From Paraglaciecola sp. MB-3u-78 (GTDB lineage: Bacteria; Pseudomonadota; Gammaproteobacteria; Enterobacterales; Alteromonadaceae): DNA of 64,000 bases. The notes under the pieces are model-generated. The model was not told the DNA's origin. It searched no databases and saw nothing but the letters and a program-made list of their open reading frames with translations. Made by a program: the position numbers and the translations under genes. Below are positions 45,847-57,526 of the stretch, piece after piece. The stretch spans positions 218,397-282,396 of the forward strand of contig NZ_PJCF01000087.1 of NCBI RefSeq assembly GCF_002835935.1. The letters are read 5' to 3'. Position 1 is the stretch's first letter. Each line of letters opens with the position of its first letter.

Positions 45847-48800
45847 ACTTAGCCAACTGCCACGTATTATCAGTCGGTCTTAAGACACCTTTATCTTTAA
45901 TCGTTAAGCCATCCATCAGGTGGATGATATTGCGCGCGGCACTTTCATTACGCCATAGTATGTCGGTTTTACCGTCACCGTCATAATCGCCCATGTCGGC
46001 AATTTGCCAATCCAGGCTACCGACCGTGTTAATCAACTGACTGGTTTTAATCTGACCATTCTCCATCAAAAAGGCCCAGTTACGGCCATCGGCTTGATTA
46101 CGCAGCACAATGTCATCCGTGCCATCACCATCTAAGTCCCCTGCACCAGCAATCGTCCAGTCTGTGCTAACCCGGTTTAAGGCATACATGTTGGCTATCT
46201 GGCCATTTTCCATTAGCCAGATACTGTTACCGCCCGTACGCTGATTACGCCAGATGACATCATCGGTACCATCGCCATTAACATCGCCTATCGCTACTAT
46301 TTTTTCATTCAAGTCGGTGACCGTCACTGACGCTTGGTTAGTACCAATGCGCAGGCCATCCATCATGTAAAAATGGGTACGTCCCCTCACTATATCGTGC
46401 CACAGCACATCGCCTTTACCGTCGCCATTAAAGTCGCCGCTGCCAGCAAGCTCCCACTGCGGGGCATCAACATAGTTCAGGACTTGACGCGCCTTAATGT
46501 TTAGGCCATCCATTAAGTAGATGAAATTTAAACCCGTGATGGTGTTGCGCCACAAGATATCCGATTTGCCGTCGCCGTCGTAATCACCCTGACCGGCCAT
46601 CAACCAACCATCGTCTTGTACTACATTAATCGGACGCGCTAGTTTTGTTTGGGTGCCATCCATCGCCCACAAGAAGTTCCAGCCTCGGGCACTACTGCGC
46701 CATAGCAGGTCTGATTTACCGTCGCCGTCGAGGTCGTTTTTGACTATGATTGTTCTAGTGGGGTCAAGAGGGAATGCATCATCGACATCCAATACACCGT
46801 CATTGTCATCATCGGTGTCAGCCGCCATACCCAAAGCGACACAATTTTCGTCACATGTGTTTGGTGCGCCGTCGTTATCGGTATCGAGTAAGTCACCAAT
46901 GGAAACTGATGGGTAGGCATCGTTTGTATCCGCAAGACCGTCATTGTCGTCATCGCTATCGGTCGCGTTTGAGATGTAATCACCGTCGGTGTCCAGAGGC
47001 AAGCTTGATGCCCTTAAAGGGTCACTGCCCGCCGCTATTTCATCGAGGTCCAGATAACCATCACAGTCATCGTCAGTGCGTGTTTCATTGTGAATGCCGT
47101 TATTATCGGGGTCAGTGTTAATAGGTAAAACAATGCTATCAATCCACACCGAATCGTCACCGGCTGAGTCTGCGGAGTCTTTTATGTAGGTCCAACTAAT
47201 GATGTGCTGACCAGCAGTGATAGGGTAGCGATAGAGCGCCCAGTCTTGCTCGCCACTATAGCGAGCAATTTCAACATCATCTACACTGAGAATTAACTTG
47301 TCATATTCCGCTTCTGTGGAGGTTTTAAGAACAAAACTTACATATCCGGCATTGAAGGTGCCCTGATAAGTCAAACTTGCAGAGCCACCATTTTCAAGGC
47401 CCGATACCTGATGGCTTTGACTGCCGGCATAGGAAGTAGTATTAGTTGCGTTCCATTTTGCATCACTATTGAAATCAGCCTGACAACTGAAAGCCTCGAA
47501 GGAATACAAAGCGAAATTCACATTGGCCGGTACATCGTTTACATCGTTGTCACTACTGCCGAATAAATATTCATCTAAAGCAGCAATGCCGTCACCGTCG
47601 TTATCCAGTAAAGCATCATCATTGTCTAGTGGATTTAAATCGTTAGCCAGTTCGTACTCATCTGGTATGCCATCGTCGTCATCATCAGAGTCGGCGTTGT
47701 TGCCTATGCCATCCAAGTCAGTATCAACTTGTTCAGTAACGTCATAAGGAAGTGCATCCAAATAATCTGGGATACTATCATCGTCACTGTCAATCAATTG
47801 TATTTGCTTGGGGATAAAGGAATCAATGTTTGTGCCATCGCCTGATTGGCCATACTCGTTCCAACCCCACGCCCAGAGTGTGCCATTTGATTTAATAGCA
47901 ATTGAACCAGAGCCCCCTGCGCTGATAATTTGCCAGTCGCTCTCTGTACCAATTTGCACAGGTTTAGACTTTGGGGTTGTGGTGCCATCACCTAGTGCTC
48001 CATAATTGTTATTGCCCCACGCCCAAAGGGTACCATCCAAATTGATGGCCAAGGAATGAGATGGCCCTGCGGTCATATTCCGCCAGTTAGCTTTATTTCC
48101 CACCTGAATAGGGGTAGACCTATATTCTGTGGTGCCATCACCCAATTGGCCATAGTCGTTACCTCCCCAGGCCCAAAGGGTACCGTCAGATTTGATGGCT
48201 AAAGAATGTCCTTGGAATGATGAAATAGACAACCAGTTGGTTTTAATGCCAACTTGTACCGGAACACTTCTATTTGTTGTAGTACCATCCCCCAATTGGC
48301 CAACAGTATTCCCCCCCCACACCCAGAGGGTACCGTCTGTTCTAATAGCAAATGAGTTATTAACTCCTGCGGCAATACGCTGCCAATTTGTATCGCTGCC
48401 AATTTGTACTGGTAACTTTCTTTGTGTGGTGGTGCCATCCCCCAATTCCCCACTACTATTAGAACCCCATGCCCAGAGGGTGCCGTCAGATTTGATGACT
48501 AAAGAATGATCCCAACCTGCATCAGCACTCTGCCAGTTAGTGTCACTGCCAATTTGCACAGGTGCAGTTATAACATGAACGGCGCTATCAACCAGTCGAC
48601 TTTTATAGTTCCAGCCCCATGCCCACAGAGTACCGTCAGATTTAATGCCTACAGAACGACTCATACCGGCTGAAATACTTTGCCAATTTGTATCGCTGCC
48701 AATTTGTACTGGTAACTTTCTTTGTAAGGTGGTGCCATCACCCAATTGGCCATCACCATTAGCACCCCATGCCCATAGTGTTCCATTGGGCCTGAGCGCT

Positions 48801-49993
48801 AACGAATAACCCATACCTTTCACAACTAGTTGCCAATCCCAATCTAGCGTTGGTGTAGCCTGGACAGGAAATGCAACTTTTTGAATTCCTTTAATGCCTA
48901 ACTGTCTATCGCCATTATACCCCCATGCCCAAAGTGTTCCGTCGAGTTTAATAGCAAAACTAGAAGAATTTGCAACCTCTAAAGTGTTCCAGTCAACTTG
49001 TGAGCCAATCTGAACAGGTATAGTCGTTTGTTTTTCCGACCCATTACCAAGCTGTGCTTGATAATTTCCGCCCCAAGACCATAAAGAGCCATCCTGTTTG
49101 AGCCCTAAAGTGTAATGATAACCACCACTGACCTGCTTCCAATTATTATCATTGCCGATTTGTAGTGGCTTTCTTATATTTTCGGTTGTGCCACCACCTA
49201 ATTGCCCATAATCGTTGAGCCCCCAGGCCCAAAGATATCCATCGATGTCTATTGCAAAACTATGGTAAAGCCCTATTCCAAGGTTTTGCCAATTATGACC
49301 AGTTCCGATTTGAACAGGTTCATAGCGATTAGTACTTGTACCATCCCCAAGTTGGCCTCCATTATTACGACCCCATGCCCACAATGAACCACTCGTTTTA
49401 AGTGCAATAACATGTTCTGCACCGGATAATACTGATTGCCAGTCATTGTCTGTACCAATTTGAACAGGTTCATAGCGATTAGTACTTGTACCATCCCCAA
49501 GTTGGCCAACAGTATTCGTCCCCCACACCCAGAGGGTACCGTCGTTTTTCATGGCTACGGTGTGACGGGCACCCGCAGTTACGTTATTCCAATTTGTGGC
49601 GGTACCAATTTGAACAGGTTCATAGCGATTAGTACTTGTACCATCCCCAAGTTGGCCTCCATTATTACGACCCCATGCCCATAAAGTTCCATCAATTTTT
49701 ATTGCTAAGCTGTGCCCACCTCCAGCACTAACAATCTTCCAGTTAGCATCATTACCTACTTGAATGGGAATATCTTGGCCAGTATCTGTCCTTCCAATAC
49801 CTAATTGGCCATAAGTATTTTGTCCCCAGGCCCAAAGTTCACCATTAGCCTTAATTGTAAGAGTTTGAAAACCATATGAAGAAACTTGCAGCCACTGCCC
49901 CTCCAACGATGCATTGACAGCAAAAGTCACCGACAACAAAACAAAAAACATGAAACAAGACTTCAAGCGAAGTTTAGAGAAGAACGTGAGCAT
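45845..49993 (-). CDS. Giant secreted RCC1/TSP3/VCBS repeat protein 1
   Basis: ATG at 49993 ([12 protein letters not shown]) gives about 1382 aa; the frame opens at 50086, but AAGGA is well spaced only for this start. The signal peptide ends [10 protein letters not shown]. Fourteen RCC1-type repeats follow, each about 50 aa ([15 protein letters not shown] then [13 protein letters not shown]). Repeat 7 is divergent, so the likely fold is two seven-bladed propellers. Next come Asp-rich thrombospondin type-3 calcium repeats ([20 protein letters not shown]), a carbohydrate-binding-like segment, and seven FG-GAP/VCBS repeats ([14 protein letters not shown]). It is probably a calcium-stabilised surface or released adhesin. 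No sortase-type tail is seen. Confidence 0.85.
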   Translation of the reverse strand: MLTFFSKLRLKSCFMFFVLLSVTFAVNASLEGQWLQVSSYGFQTLTIKANGELWAWGQNTYGQLGIGRTDTGQDIPIQVGNDANWKIVSAGGGHSLAIKIDGTLWAWGRNNGGQLGDGTSTNRYEPVQIGTATNWNNVTAGARHTVAMKNDGTLWVWGTNTVGQLGDGTSTNRYEPVQIGTDNDWQSVLSGAEHVIALKTSGSLWAWGRNNGGQLGDGTSTNRYEPVQIGTGHNWQNLGIGLYHSFAIDIDGYLWAWGLNDYGQLGGGTTENIRKPLQIGNDNNWKQVSGGYHYTLGLKQDGSLWSWGGNYQAQLGNGSEKQTTIPVQIGSQVDWNTLEVANSSSFAIKLDGTLWAWGYNGDRQLGIKGIQKVAFPVQATPTLDWDWQLVVKGMGYSLALRPNGTLWAWGANGDGQLGDGTTLQRKLPVQIGSDTNWQSISAGMSRSVGIKSDGTLWAWGWNYKSRLVDSAVHVITAPVQIGSDTNWQSADAGWDHSLVIKSDGTLWAWGSNSSGELGDGTTTQRKLPVQIGSDTNWQRIAAGVNNSFAIRTDGTLWVWGGNTVGQLGDGTTTNRSVPVQVGIKTNWLSISSFQGHSLAIKSDGTLWAWGGNDYGQLGDGTTEYRSTPIQVGNKANWRNMTAGPSHSLAINLDGTLWAWGNNNYGALGDGTTTPKSKPVQIGTESDWQIISAGGSGSIAIKSNGTLWAWGWNEYGQSGDGTNIDSFIPKQIQLIDSDDDSIPDYLDALPYDVTEQVDTDLDGIGNNADSDDDDDGIPDEYELANDLNPLDNDDALLDNDGDGIAALDEYLFGSSDNDVNDVPANVNFALYSFEAFSCQADFNSDAKWNATNTTSYAGSQSHQVSGLENGGSASLTYQGTFNAGYVSFVLKTSTEAEYDKLILSVDDVEIARYSGEQDWALYRYPITAGQHIISWTYIKDSADSAGDDSVWIDSIVLPINTDPDNNGIHNETRTDDDCDGYLDLDEIAAGSDPLRASSLPLDTDGDYISNATDSDDDNDGLADTNDAYPSVSIGDLLDTDNDGAPNTCDENCVALGMAADTDDDNDGVLDVDDAFPLDPTRTIIVKNDLDGDGKSDLLWRSSARGWNFLWAMDGTQTKLARPINVVQDDGWLMAGQGDYDGDGKSDILWRNTITGLNFIYLMDGLNIKARQVLNYVDAPQWELAGSGDFNGDGKGDVLWHDIVRGRTHFYMMDGLRIGTNQASVTVTDLNEKIVAIGDVNGDGTDDVIWRNQRTGGNSIWLMENGQIANMYALNRVSTDWTIAGAGDLDGDGTDDIVLRNQADGRNWAFLMENGQIKTSQLINTVGSLDWQIADMGDYDGDGKTDILWRNESAARNIIHLMDGLTIKDKGVLRPTDNTWQLAK
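49311..49680 (-). repeat. Three copies of a 47-bp perfect repeat, 150-bp period
   Basis: An identical 47-base unit beginning TGAACAGGTTCATAGCGATT occurs at 49311-49357, 49461-49507 and 49611-49657, exactly 150 bp apart. The first and third copies continue identical for 70 bases. Each period encodes one RCC1 blade (blades 2-4). Perfect DNA identity indicates recent unit duplication or conversion. Confidence 0.93.
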
Positions 49994-50207
49994 TATTGGC
50001 ATTCCTTTTTTACAACATAACAAGGAAACAACTTTTGAGAACTGCAGTGGGAGGGGTCGCCTATTCCATAGCGGTTCAATTATCATCCTGATACATCTTT
50101 TAATGATATTGATTAAGTTGCAAACATATTGAACGGCAACTTGTGGCTTTTTTATATGGTAAATTTTTTGTTAACTGTAAGCGAATATATGCAAATAAAC
50201 AATAGGG
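49994..50207 (-). promoter_or_regulatory. Upstream block of RCC1 gene 1, duplicated before gene 2
   Basis: About 210 bp upstream of this gene closely match the upstream DNA of its paralogue (55238-55456). Shared runs include CTATTCCATAGCGG, TTATCATCCTGATACATCTT and GCAAATAAACAATAGGG. Conservation of a non-coding block suggests that a common promoter and untranslated leader were duplicated with the gene. Confidence 0.65.
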
Positions 50208-50290
50208 TAATCGGGACGTTAAAGTGCATCATCTGTTGACTGCCCTTACTTAAAACCGCTATTGATAATGACACCTTAACGAATATAAAA

Positions 50291-50349
50291 AAGGCCAACT
50301 CATATGACTGAGATGACCTTTTCTGTTTGCTTTACCGCTTATTGGCCTT
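50291..50349 (-). terminator. Terminator-like long hairpin after RCC1 gene 2
   Basis: Arms TTGGCCTT (50342-50349) and AAGGCCAA (50291-50298) pair across 43 bases and are followed by TTTTTTAT on the minus strand. This is the same layout as at the end of gene 1; the stem overlaps the stop codon. Confidence 0.5.
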
Positions 50350-53300
50350 ACTTAGCCAACTGCCACGTATTATCAGTCGGTCTTAAGACCCCTTTATCTT
50401 TGATAGTTAAACCATCCATCAGATGCACAATATTGCGCGCGGCATTTTCATTGCGCCACAAGAAGTCGGTCTTACCATCACCATCATAGTCACCCATATT
50501 GGCAATTTGCCAATCCAAGCTGCCGACGGTGTTAATCAACTGGCTCGTTCTTATTTGACCACTCTGCATCATAAATGCCCAATTACGACCATCCGCCTGA
50601 TTACGCAGCACAATGTCATCAGTGCCATCACCGTCTAAGTCGCCAGCACCTGCAATGGTCCAATCTACACTCACTCGGTTTAATACATACATATCAGTTA
50701 CTAAGCCATTTTCCATTAGCCAGATACTGTTCCCGCCCGTACGCTGATTACGCCAGATGACATCATCGGTGCCATCACCATTAACATCGCCTATCGCTAC
50801 TATTTTTTCATTCAAGTCGGTGACCGTCACTGACGCTTGGTTAGTACCAATGCGCAGGCCATCCATCATGTAAAAATGGGTACGTCCCCTCACTATATCG
50901 TGCCACAGCACATCGCCTTTACCGTCGCCATTAAAGTCGCCGCTGCCAGCAAGCTCCCACTGCGGGGCATCAACATAGTTCAGAACTTGACGCGCCTTAA
51001 TGTTTAGACCATCCATTAAGTAGATGAAATTTAAACCCGTGATGGTATTACGCCATAAGATGTCTGATTTACCATCTCCGTCGTAATCCCCCTGACCGGC
51101 CATTAACCAGCCATCGTCCTGTACTACATTTATCGGACGCGCTAGTTTCGTTTGTGTGCCATCCATCGCCCACAGGAAATTCCAGCCTTTTGCGCTACTG
51201 CGCCACAGCAAATCTGATTTACCATCACCGTCAACGTCATGTAGCACGCCTACCGACGTGGCATGCCAATTTACCACGTTTAACGGTAAATCACTGTTGC
51301 GATAACTCGCGCCTAGCTCGGGGATACCGGCAAGTGCCAAAGGACCCGTGACCCCAGATACCGGAGCTTGAGTGAACAAAAAGGCTCCCTCTGCGCCAAA
51401 TTGACAGCTTCCACTACCATCAGCCAAGAGTTGAGTAAAACCTTGTGCACACACCCAAAAATCTAACACCGCTCCAGACAGACTCATTTTGGGCTTATTG
51501 GCAGGTAATACCGCCTGTATACCGATGGCGTCTAATATCTGGTAATCGTGACCCGCTAAACTCACTTGTTTAAAGCTGAGGATGTCAATAGTGTCATTAT
51601 CAGGCTGAAGAATACCTTCAATAGTACCTTTGATTATAACGCCAGCAGTCCCTCTGTCATTGCCATCAAACGTGTATGAAAATTTGAATTCAGATGACTT
51701 CCCAAATCTCAACGGCTGATTATCAATATTGTCATTAATGCCATCATTATCGTCATCCGAGTCAGCGTTCATACCTAAGGCTACACAGTTTTTATCACAG
51801 TCATTCGGTGCACCGTCACCATCGGTATCGAATAACTCTCCAATCGCAACTAGAGGGAAGGCATCATCTACATCCAATACGCCGTCGTTATCGTCATCTA
51901 AGTCAGCGGCCATACCAAACACAACACAACTTTCGTCACAGTCATTGGGCGCACCGTCATTATCTGTATCCGTTAGTTCACCAATGGATAGCAGTGAAAA
52001 TGCATCGTCCGCATCGGCAATACCGTCATTGTCATCATCTGTGTCTGCATTGTTGCCAATACCATCAGAGTCAGTATCAACAGATTCACTCGCATCAAGT
52101 GGCAGGATATCTATGTTGTCATCCGTTCCATCGCCGTCGGTGTCCCTCAATATGGGATTGGTTCCAACTACTATTTCATAACTATTCAGCCAGCCATCAC
52201 CATCATCGTCAGTATCCGTCGCATTTGAGATAAAATCACCGTCGGTGTCCAGAGGCAAACTGCTGGCATTGATGGGGTCGCTGCCCGCAGCCATTTCATC
52301 GAGATCCAGATAACCATCACCGTCATCATCTTTATCGATATCATTGTTGATGCCATCAGCATCAATATCGGTGTTGACAGGTAAAACAATACTATCAATC
52401 CACACCGAATCGTCACCCGCTGAGTCTCCTGAATCTTTTGTATAAGTCCAACTAATGCTGTGCTGACCGGCTGTAATGGGGTAACGATAAATGACCCATT
52501 CCTGTTCGCCACTAAAACTGGCAATTTTGACCCCATCGACATTGAGAGTTAACTCGTCATATTGTTCTTCGGTGGAAGTTTTGAGCGCGAAACTAAAATA
52601 GCCAGCATTAAAGATAGTCTGATAAGTCAAACTCGCTGTACCACTATTCTCAAGGTCCGCAACCTGACAACTATTATTACCGTGATAAGCTCTACTGTTG
52701 GTGTTTTTCCACGCGATATCAGCGCTTAATTCGGTTTCGCAGTTTGACGCCTCAAACGAATAAAAAGCAAAATTAACATTGGCAGGAACATCATTCACAT
52801 CGTTGTCATCGCTACCAAATAAATACTCATCTAATGCAAAAATACCGTCACCATCACGATCCAACAAAGCATCAGTTGCCACCAACGGATTTAAACCATT
52901 GGCGATTTCATATTCGTCAGGAATGCCATCATTATCGTCATCTAGATCTGAATGATTGCCAATACCGTCATTGTCGGTATCGGTTTGCTCATTCACATCG
53001 TAAGGAAATGCGTCCGTTGAATTAGGCACCCCATCTCCATCACTATCAATAAATATTAATTGTACCGGAGTATTTCGTTGTCTGGTTGTGCCATCACCCA
53101 ATTGCCCATAGTAGTTATATCCCCAGACCCAGAGGGTGCCGTCAGCCTTAATAGCTAAAACACTGTAATTATCAAAGTAATTATTAGAGCTAGCTGTTTG
53201 CCAATTTATCGCGGATTGAATTTTTTGCGGTGTGTTTTTCGCTATTGTAGTGCCATCACCCAACGCTCCGCGCTTGTTTTCCCCCCATGCCCAAAGGTGG

Positions 53301-55237
53301 CCATCAGAGTTAATGGCAATAGAATTACCATTTCCAGCATTAACACTTTTCCAGTTGTTCTTATTTGTGATTTGGATTGGTGTATCTCTTGCTGTTGTTG
53401 AGCCATCACCCACTTCACCAAACTGGTTTCGTCCCCACGCCCATAAGGTGCCGTCAGACTTGATTGCCAAAGAATGAAGCCTCCCTGCACTAATAGTTTG
53501 CCAGTTAGTGTCGCTACCAATTTGAATTGGTGTATTGCTACTAATTGTGGTGCCGTCACCCAATTGCCCAAACTGGTTGCTCCCCCAAGCCCAAAGGGTG
53601 CCGTCTGATTTGATGGCTAAGGAGAGTGACTCACCCGCTTGAATACTTTGCCAGTCAGTGTCACTACCTAGTTGTACCGGAGCAATTTGTTGTCCGTAGG
53701 TGCCATCATCCCCTAAACCCGAAAAGGATCCCCAACCCCAGAGGCTACCATCTGCTTTAATGGCCAAAGAATGATTATGATCAGCACTAATCATTTTCCA
53801 GTTGTTATCAATGCCTATTTGTACGGGTGTATCTTTATTTGTTGTTGTGCCATCACCCAATTGCCCACGAAAGTTATCACCCCACGCCCAGAGACTGCCG
53901 TCAACCTTGATGGCTAAAGAGTGAACAGCTCCAGCGCTAATAATTTGCCAATTAGTATCGTTACCTAATTGAATTAGCTCCTGACTGTATCGCGAATTGG
54001 TACTGCGGCCTAATTGACCAGATTCATTATCTCCCGACGACCAGAGCGTACCATCAGCCCTTATTGCCAAAGAATGCGCTCCCCCCGACGCCACTTGCCG
54101 CCAATTCATCTCTAAATATGGAGTATCTTGAACGGGGTAGGTCGCTTTGCTCGCCCCCTCAAATCCTAATTGCCCTTCCCCCCAAGCCCAAAGGCTAGCG
54201 CCTGTTTTGATGCCGTAAGAATGATCGTTCGATGCTGTAATACTCTGCCAGTTTGTTTCGCTGCCAATTTTTACTGGTGTAAGTCTATTAGTCTCACTTC
54301 CATCACCCAATTGCCCACGGTTGTTGCGCCCCCACGCCCACAAACTACCGTCGATCTTTATGGCTAGAGAATGGTCTTGACCAACAGCAATGCTTTTCCA
54401 ACTATTGTCACTACCTATTTGCACTAGTTCATTACGTTGTATGGTAGTGCCATCGGCTAATTCACCAGAGTAGTTACTTCCCCAAGCCCAAAGGGTACCA
54501 TCCAATGTTATGGCTAATGAATGACTACTCCCAGCACTAATACTCTGCCAGTTAGTGTAGTTGTTATCACTTCCTATTAGTCTAGGGCTAGAAATGTAAC
54601 CACCTTCTCCATGTTTATATCCCCAAGCCCATAAAGTACTATCAGTTTTTATGGCTAATGAATGACTACTCCCAGCACTAATACTTTGCCAGTTTGTTTC
54701 GCTGCCAATTTGCATTGGCGCAATCCTAGTCGTCCTAGTGCCATCACCCAATTGAAAATAGTAGTTATATCCCCAAACCCATAAGGTACCGTCGGTCTTA
54801 ATGGCTAATGAATGATCACTCCCAGCACTAATACTTTGCCAGTTAGATTCATCGCCTATTTGTGTTGGTGTATGTCTGTCTGTCTTGGTGCCATCACCCA
54901 ATTGCCCAGTTGAGTTATTCCCCCATGCCCAGAGTGTGCCATCTGATTTTACCGCTAAAGAGTGATATCCAGCCGAAATACGTTGCCAATCAGTGTCATT
55001 GCCTATTTGTATCGGGACATTATTTCCACTTGTAGTGCCATCCCCCAATTGGCCATTGCCGTTATAGCCCCATGCCCAGAGAGTGCCATCGGGCTTAAGT
55101 GCCAAAGAATGATGTGAACCAGTGGCTACATGCTGCCACTGTCCTTCAAGAGAGGCATTGGCCGCAAAGTTCGCAGACAACAAAACAAAAAACACAAAAT
55201 AAGACTTCAGACGAAGCTCAGACAAAAACGTGAGCAT
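50348..55237 (-). CDS. Giant secreted RCC1/TSP3/VCBS repeat protein 2
   Basis: ATG at 55237 ([12 protein letters not shown]) gives about 1629 aa; AAGGA sits 9 bases upstream. The signal peptide ends [10 protein letters not shown]. It has 14 RCC1-type blades, with a divergent seventh ([15 protein letters not shown]) marking two seven-blade sets. A longer Asp-rich thrombospondin type-3 region follows ([40 protein letters not shown]). An extra beta domain of about 130 aa, absent from gene 1, begins near [20 protein letters not shown]. The protein ends with VCBS repeats almost identical to gene 1. Function is probably cell-surface or matrix binding dependent on calcium. Confidence 0.85.
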   Translation of the reverse strand: MLTFLSELRLKSYFVFFVLLSANFAANASLEGQWQHVATGSHHSLALKPDGTLWAWGYNGNGQLGDGTTSGNNVPIQIGNDTDWQRISAGYHSLAVKSDGTLWAWGNNSTGQLGDGTKTDRHTPTQIGDESNWQSISAGSDHSLAIKTDGTLWVWGYNYYFQLGDGTRTTRIAPMQIGSETNWQSISAGSSHSLAIKTDSTLWAWGYKHGEGGYISSPRLIGSDNNYTNWQSISAGSSHSLAITLDGTLWAWGSNYSGELADGTTIQRNELVQIGSDNSWKSIAVGQDHSLAIKIDGSLWAWGRNNRGQLGDGSETNRLTPVKIGSETNWQSITASNDHSYGIKTGASLWAWGEGQLGFEGASKATYPVQDTPYLEMNWRQVASGGAHSLAIRADGTLWSSGDNESGQLGRSTNSRYSQELIQLGNDTNWQIISAGAVHSLAIKVDGSLWAWGDNFRGQLGDGTTTNKDTPVQIGIDNNWKMISADHNHSLAIKADGSLWGWGSFSGLGDDGTYGQQIAPVQLGSDTDWQSIQAGESLSLAIKSDGTLWAWGSNQFGQLGDGTTISSNTPIQIGSDTNWQTISAGRLHSLAIKSDGTLWAWGRNQFGEVGDGSTTARDTPIQITNKNNWKSVNAGNGNSIAINSDGHLWAWGENKRGALGDGTTIAKNTPQKIQSAINWQTASSNNYFDNYSVLAIKADGTLWVWGYNYYGQLGDGTTRQRNTPVQLIFIDSDGDGVPNSTDAFPYDVNEQTDTDNDGIGNHSDLDDDNDGIPDEYEIANGLNPLVATDALLDRDGDGIFALDEYLFGSDDNDVNDVPANVNFAFYSFEASNCETELSADIAWKNTNSRAYHGNNSCQVADLENSGTASLTYQTIFNAGYFSFALKTSTEEQYDELTLNVDGVKIASFSGEQEWVIYRYPITAGQHSISWTYTKDSGDSAGDDSVWIDSIVLPVNTDIDADGINNDIDKDDDGDGYLDLDEMAAGSDPINASSLPLDTDGDFISNATDTDDDGDGWLNSYEIVVGTNPILRDTDGDGTDDNIDILPLDASESVDTDSDGIGNNADTDDDNDGIADADDAFSLLSIGELTDTDNDGAPNDCDESCVVFGMAADLDDDNDGVLDVDDAFPLVAIGELFDTDGDGAPNDCDKNCVALGMNADSDDDNDGINDNIDNQPLRFGKSSEFKFSYTFDGNDRGTAGVIIKGTIEGILQPDNDTIDILSFKQVSLAGHDYQILDAIGIQAVLPANKPKMSLSGAVLDFWVCAQGFTQLLADGSGSCQFGAEGAFLFTQAPVSGVTGPLALAGIPELGASYRNSDLPLNVVNWHATSVGVLHDVDGDGKSDLLWRSSAKGWNFLWAMDGTQTKLARPINVVQDDGWLMAGQGDYDGDGKSDILWRNTITGLNFIYLMDGLNIKARQVLNYVDAPQWELAGSGDFNGDGKGDVLWHDIVRGRTHFYMMDGLRIGTNQASVTVTDLNEKIVAIGDVNGDGTDDVIWRNQRTGGNSIWLMENGLVTDMYVLNRVSVDWTIAGAGDLDGDGTDDIVLRNQADGRNWAFMMQSGQIRTSQLINTVGSLDWQIANMGDYDGDGKTDFLWRNENAARNIVHLMDGLTIKDKGVLRPTDNTWQLAK

Positions 55238-55456
55238 TATTAGCATTCCTTTTTTACAGCATAACAAGGAAACAACTTTGAGAACGACAGTGGGGAGGAG
55301 GCGGTGCGCCTATTCCATAGCGGCTCAATTATCATCCTGATACATCTTTTAATGATATTGATTTAGTTGCAAACAAATTGAATGGCAACTTGTGGCTTTT
55401 ATATATGGTAAACCTTTTATTAACTGTAAGCGAATGTAAGCAAATAAACAATAGGG
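55238..55456 (-). promoter_or_regulatory. Upstream block of RCC1 gene 2, shared with gene 1
   Basis: The DNA closely matches 49994-50207. On the minus strand an AT-rich stretch with TATATA lies near 55403-55410 and could be a -10 region, but no -35 can be assigned firmly. Similarity ends near 55456, marking the outer limit of the duplicated unit. Confidence 0.6.
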
Positions 55457-55573
55457 GAATCAGGGCAATAAAACCGACTAAGAAAGCACCCTCATACCAC
55501 CACCCTTTACGCTTCTAACGGTATCTTATATGAATAAGCACCATCGCTATTCATAACCTAAGAGGCACCTCCC

Positions 55574-56122
55574 ATGACAAAATCCAACACAACAATTCCC
55601 AACACTACACCTTCCATCAACATACTTAAAATCTCAACATGCGGCAAAGTCACTCTGCCCGATGACCACACATTGACCTACAACATCGGCTACAACACCG
55701 ACCAGAAAACCCTTCTTGTACGACTCACAGATAATGACACAGGCGGCCTGTTCTCTAACGAATGGATAGCCTTCGATGACATTGTAACCACCATCGAAAA
55801 ACGCCCTACTCCAGACACAAGCTTCAACGCTCGGATATTCACCCCACTGTATACTTCCGCTAGTGCCAACAACGCCGGATTCCTTGCTGCGGCACTGAAG
55901 GCTGAAAACATCTTAGTGTCATTCAAAGACTCAAAGCGCTTGCATGATATGGGTGACATAAAAGCCTTTACGGACAGTATGCAGCCTTTGATTAAGGACA
56001 AGGTTAATTTGCATGATGTAGTGGCTGAACGTGATGCTGCTAAAGCAAAAGTACGTGCAGAAAACGAACGTAAACTCAAAGCCAACAGTAATAAAGCGGC
56101 CAGTAAATCCATTTCTAAGTAA
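55574..56122 (+). CDS. Hypothetical protein, 182 aa
   Basis: Not recognised. A soluble protein. The first half looks beta-rich (KVTLPDDHTLTYNIGYNTDQ, KTLLVRLTDNDTGGLFSNEW). The C-terminal 40 residues are a charged helix (AERDAAKAKVRAENERKLKA) ending in a Ser/Lys tail. It is the first gene of the accessory region and points toward the recombinase. Spacing of about 130 bp suggests the two may be transcribed together. Confidence 0.6.
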   Translation: MTKSNTTIPNTTPSINILKISTCGKVTLPDDHTLTYNIGYNTDQKTLLVRLTDNDTGGLFSNEWIAFDDIVTTIEKRPTPDTSFNARIFTPLYTSASANNAGFLAAALKAENILVSFKDSKRLHDMGDIKAFTDSMQPLIKDKVNLHDVVAERDAAKAKVRAENERKLKANSNKAASKSISK

Positions 56123-56254
56123 CCCCTCATATCGCCTACAAATTGTAGGTTCACATCACACAAAAGGTCCCTTTAGCGATATGCAACATTGTAGTTGTAG
56201 GCATAGTTGCGTCTGCTGATTGCTTTTGCTGACTGGACCATAGGAGAAATTCTA

Positions 56255-56944
56255 ATGAATATTCCAATGAAACCAAGATATGTCGCTTACTTTCGGGTGA
56301 GTACACAAAAACAGGGCCGCTCTGGTTTAGGGTTGGATGCTCAGAAGCAAGCGGTAAAAGACTTCTTGCAACAATTCGGCGGTGAGTTGGTGGCTGAGTA
56401 TATGGAAGTTGAGAGTGGTAAACGTCCCGACAGACCAGAGTTCACTAAAGCCGCTGACTATGCCGAACTTGCCAATGCGACTTTGTTGGTAGCCAAATTG
56501 GATCGGCTATCGAGGGATTTACACTTTGTAACTAGCCTGCAGAAGCGAGGCATACGGTTCAAATTGTGTGACTTGCCCGAGATAGACAATCTAACCATCC
56601 ACATATTAGCTGCAATGGCTGAACATGAAGCAAGGATGATTTCCGTCAGAACCAAACAGGCGATGACAGAAGCTAAACGTAGGGGTGTGGTGATGGGCAA
56701 TCCACAACTTTCACTTTTGCGTAATCGAGATGTGAGTAACGCCAATCAACAACGAGTCCAGACACAACAGGAATGGGTACAAAAGATTGGCAAGGTGATA
56801 ATACATTTGGAGGCCACTGAAGGGTTAACCACCTGCAAAGCCATTGCCGAAACGCTTAACGAACGCGGTTTGACGACGTTAAGAGGTGCTGCTTTTTCGG
56901 TGCCCATAGTGAGTCGATTACGGCGGGTAACGAGACATGATTAG
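56255..56944 (+). CDS. Serine recombinase of the resolvase/invertase family
   Basis: ATG at 56255 has TAGGAG at 56241 and gives 229 aa; the frame opens 48 bases upstream. The catalytic serine is Ser16 in YFRVSTQKQG. Further resolvase motifs are LLVAKLDRLSRDLHFV and AAMAEHEARMISVRTKQAMT. The C-terminal segment is a short HTH (TTCKAIAETLNERGLTTLRG). Such proteins resolve or invert DNA; no res or inversion site was identified beside it. The last codons overlap the next small gene. Confidence 0.9.
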   Translation: MNIPMKPRYVAYFRVSTQKQGRSGLGLDAQKQAVKDFLQQFGGELVAEYMEVESGKRPDRPEFTKAADYAELANATLLVAKLDRLSRDLHFVTSLQKRGIRFKLCDLPEIDNLTIHILAAMAEHEARMISVRTKQAMTEAKRRGVVMGNPQLSLLRNRDVSNANQQRVQTQQEWVQKIGKVIIHLEATEGLTTCKAIAETLNERGLTTLRGAAFSVPIVSRLRRVTRHD

Positions 56945-57113
56945 TACTACTGTCATTGTTGCCGCTCTGTTGCTGTTGGTCAGTCCCAAGAAGATGCAGC
57001 AGATAGTCATTGCGGCACTCATCGCTTTTGCCTTTCCACAGCAAGCGGGTATAGCCGTCATCATCGCAGGTACAGCCTACATGCTTCACTACCTTTTCAT
57101 TCAGAAGAAGTAG
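56937..57113 (+). CDS. Small two-helix membrane protein, 58 aa
   Basis: The frame starts ATG at 56937 inside the end of the recombinase gene (8-bp overlap) and ends TAG at 57113. The product MISTTVIVAALLLLVSPKKM... has two hydrophobic helices (about 4-15 and 23-53, with a basic PKK turn) and ends IQKK. The overlap suggests translational coupling. Holin-like or phage-type small membrane proteins look like this, but the function is not known. Confidence 0.6.
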   Translation: MISTTVIVAALLLLVSPKKMQQIVIAALIAFAFPQQAGIAVIIAGTAYMLHYLFIQKK

Positions 57114-57147
57114 CCACACCACTTAAAACAAACAGTAGGAGACAATT

Positions 57148-57384
57148 ATGAAAATCCGCGCAATGGCGGAGGTTGGCGCTCGTCTGGAGAAAGCTGTAAT
57201 GGCTAATCTGGATGAGTCACTGACGCCGCGAGAAATCTATAATGCATATGAAGAAGTTGCCATATCCATTTTAGACAGTGAGTTTGATGACTACCCAGAA
57301 GATACACTTGAGCAATATCTTAGGACCTTTCTGTATCACAAGGAGCTGGACTTGGGTTTGGATATTGAGTCTGGTGATGGTTGA
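57148..57384 (+). CDS. Hypothetical acidic protein, 78 aa
   Basis: Not recognised. A small acidic helical protein (EEVAISILDSEFDDYPEDTL) preceded by AGGAGA at 57138. It lies 34 bp after the small membrane protein, in the same direction, and belongs to the same mobile cluster. Confidence 0.6.
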   Translation: MKIRAMAEVGARLEKAVMANLDESLTPREIYNAYEEVAISILDSEFDDYPEDTLEQYLRTFLYHKELDLGLDIESGDG

Positions 57385-57526
57385 CTAATGGACCTGAGCA
57401 TGGACGCTTGGATTTTGTTAACTTTTGATGTCACATACATACATACACATTGTTGTTTGTAATTCGCCATATTTTTATTACTATAATTTCCAACCAGTTA
57501 ACCATACCTAAACTAACAAGGTTCTT

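Noticed and set aside
46774..47121. Long plus-strand frames opposite the RCC1/TSP3 genes, for example 115 aa rich in His and Arg
   Set aside because: These are antisense shadows of the Asp-rich calcium repeats; His/Arg richness is the expected complement of GAT codons.
49311..49680. Possible CRISPR array from the regularly spaced 47-bp repeats
   Set aside because: The spacers are coding, in frame and similar to each other; the 150-bp period equals one RCC1 blade, and no cas genes are present.
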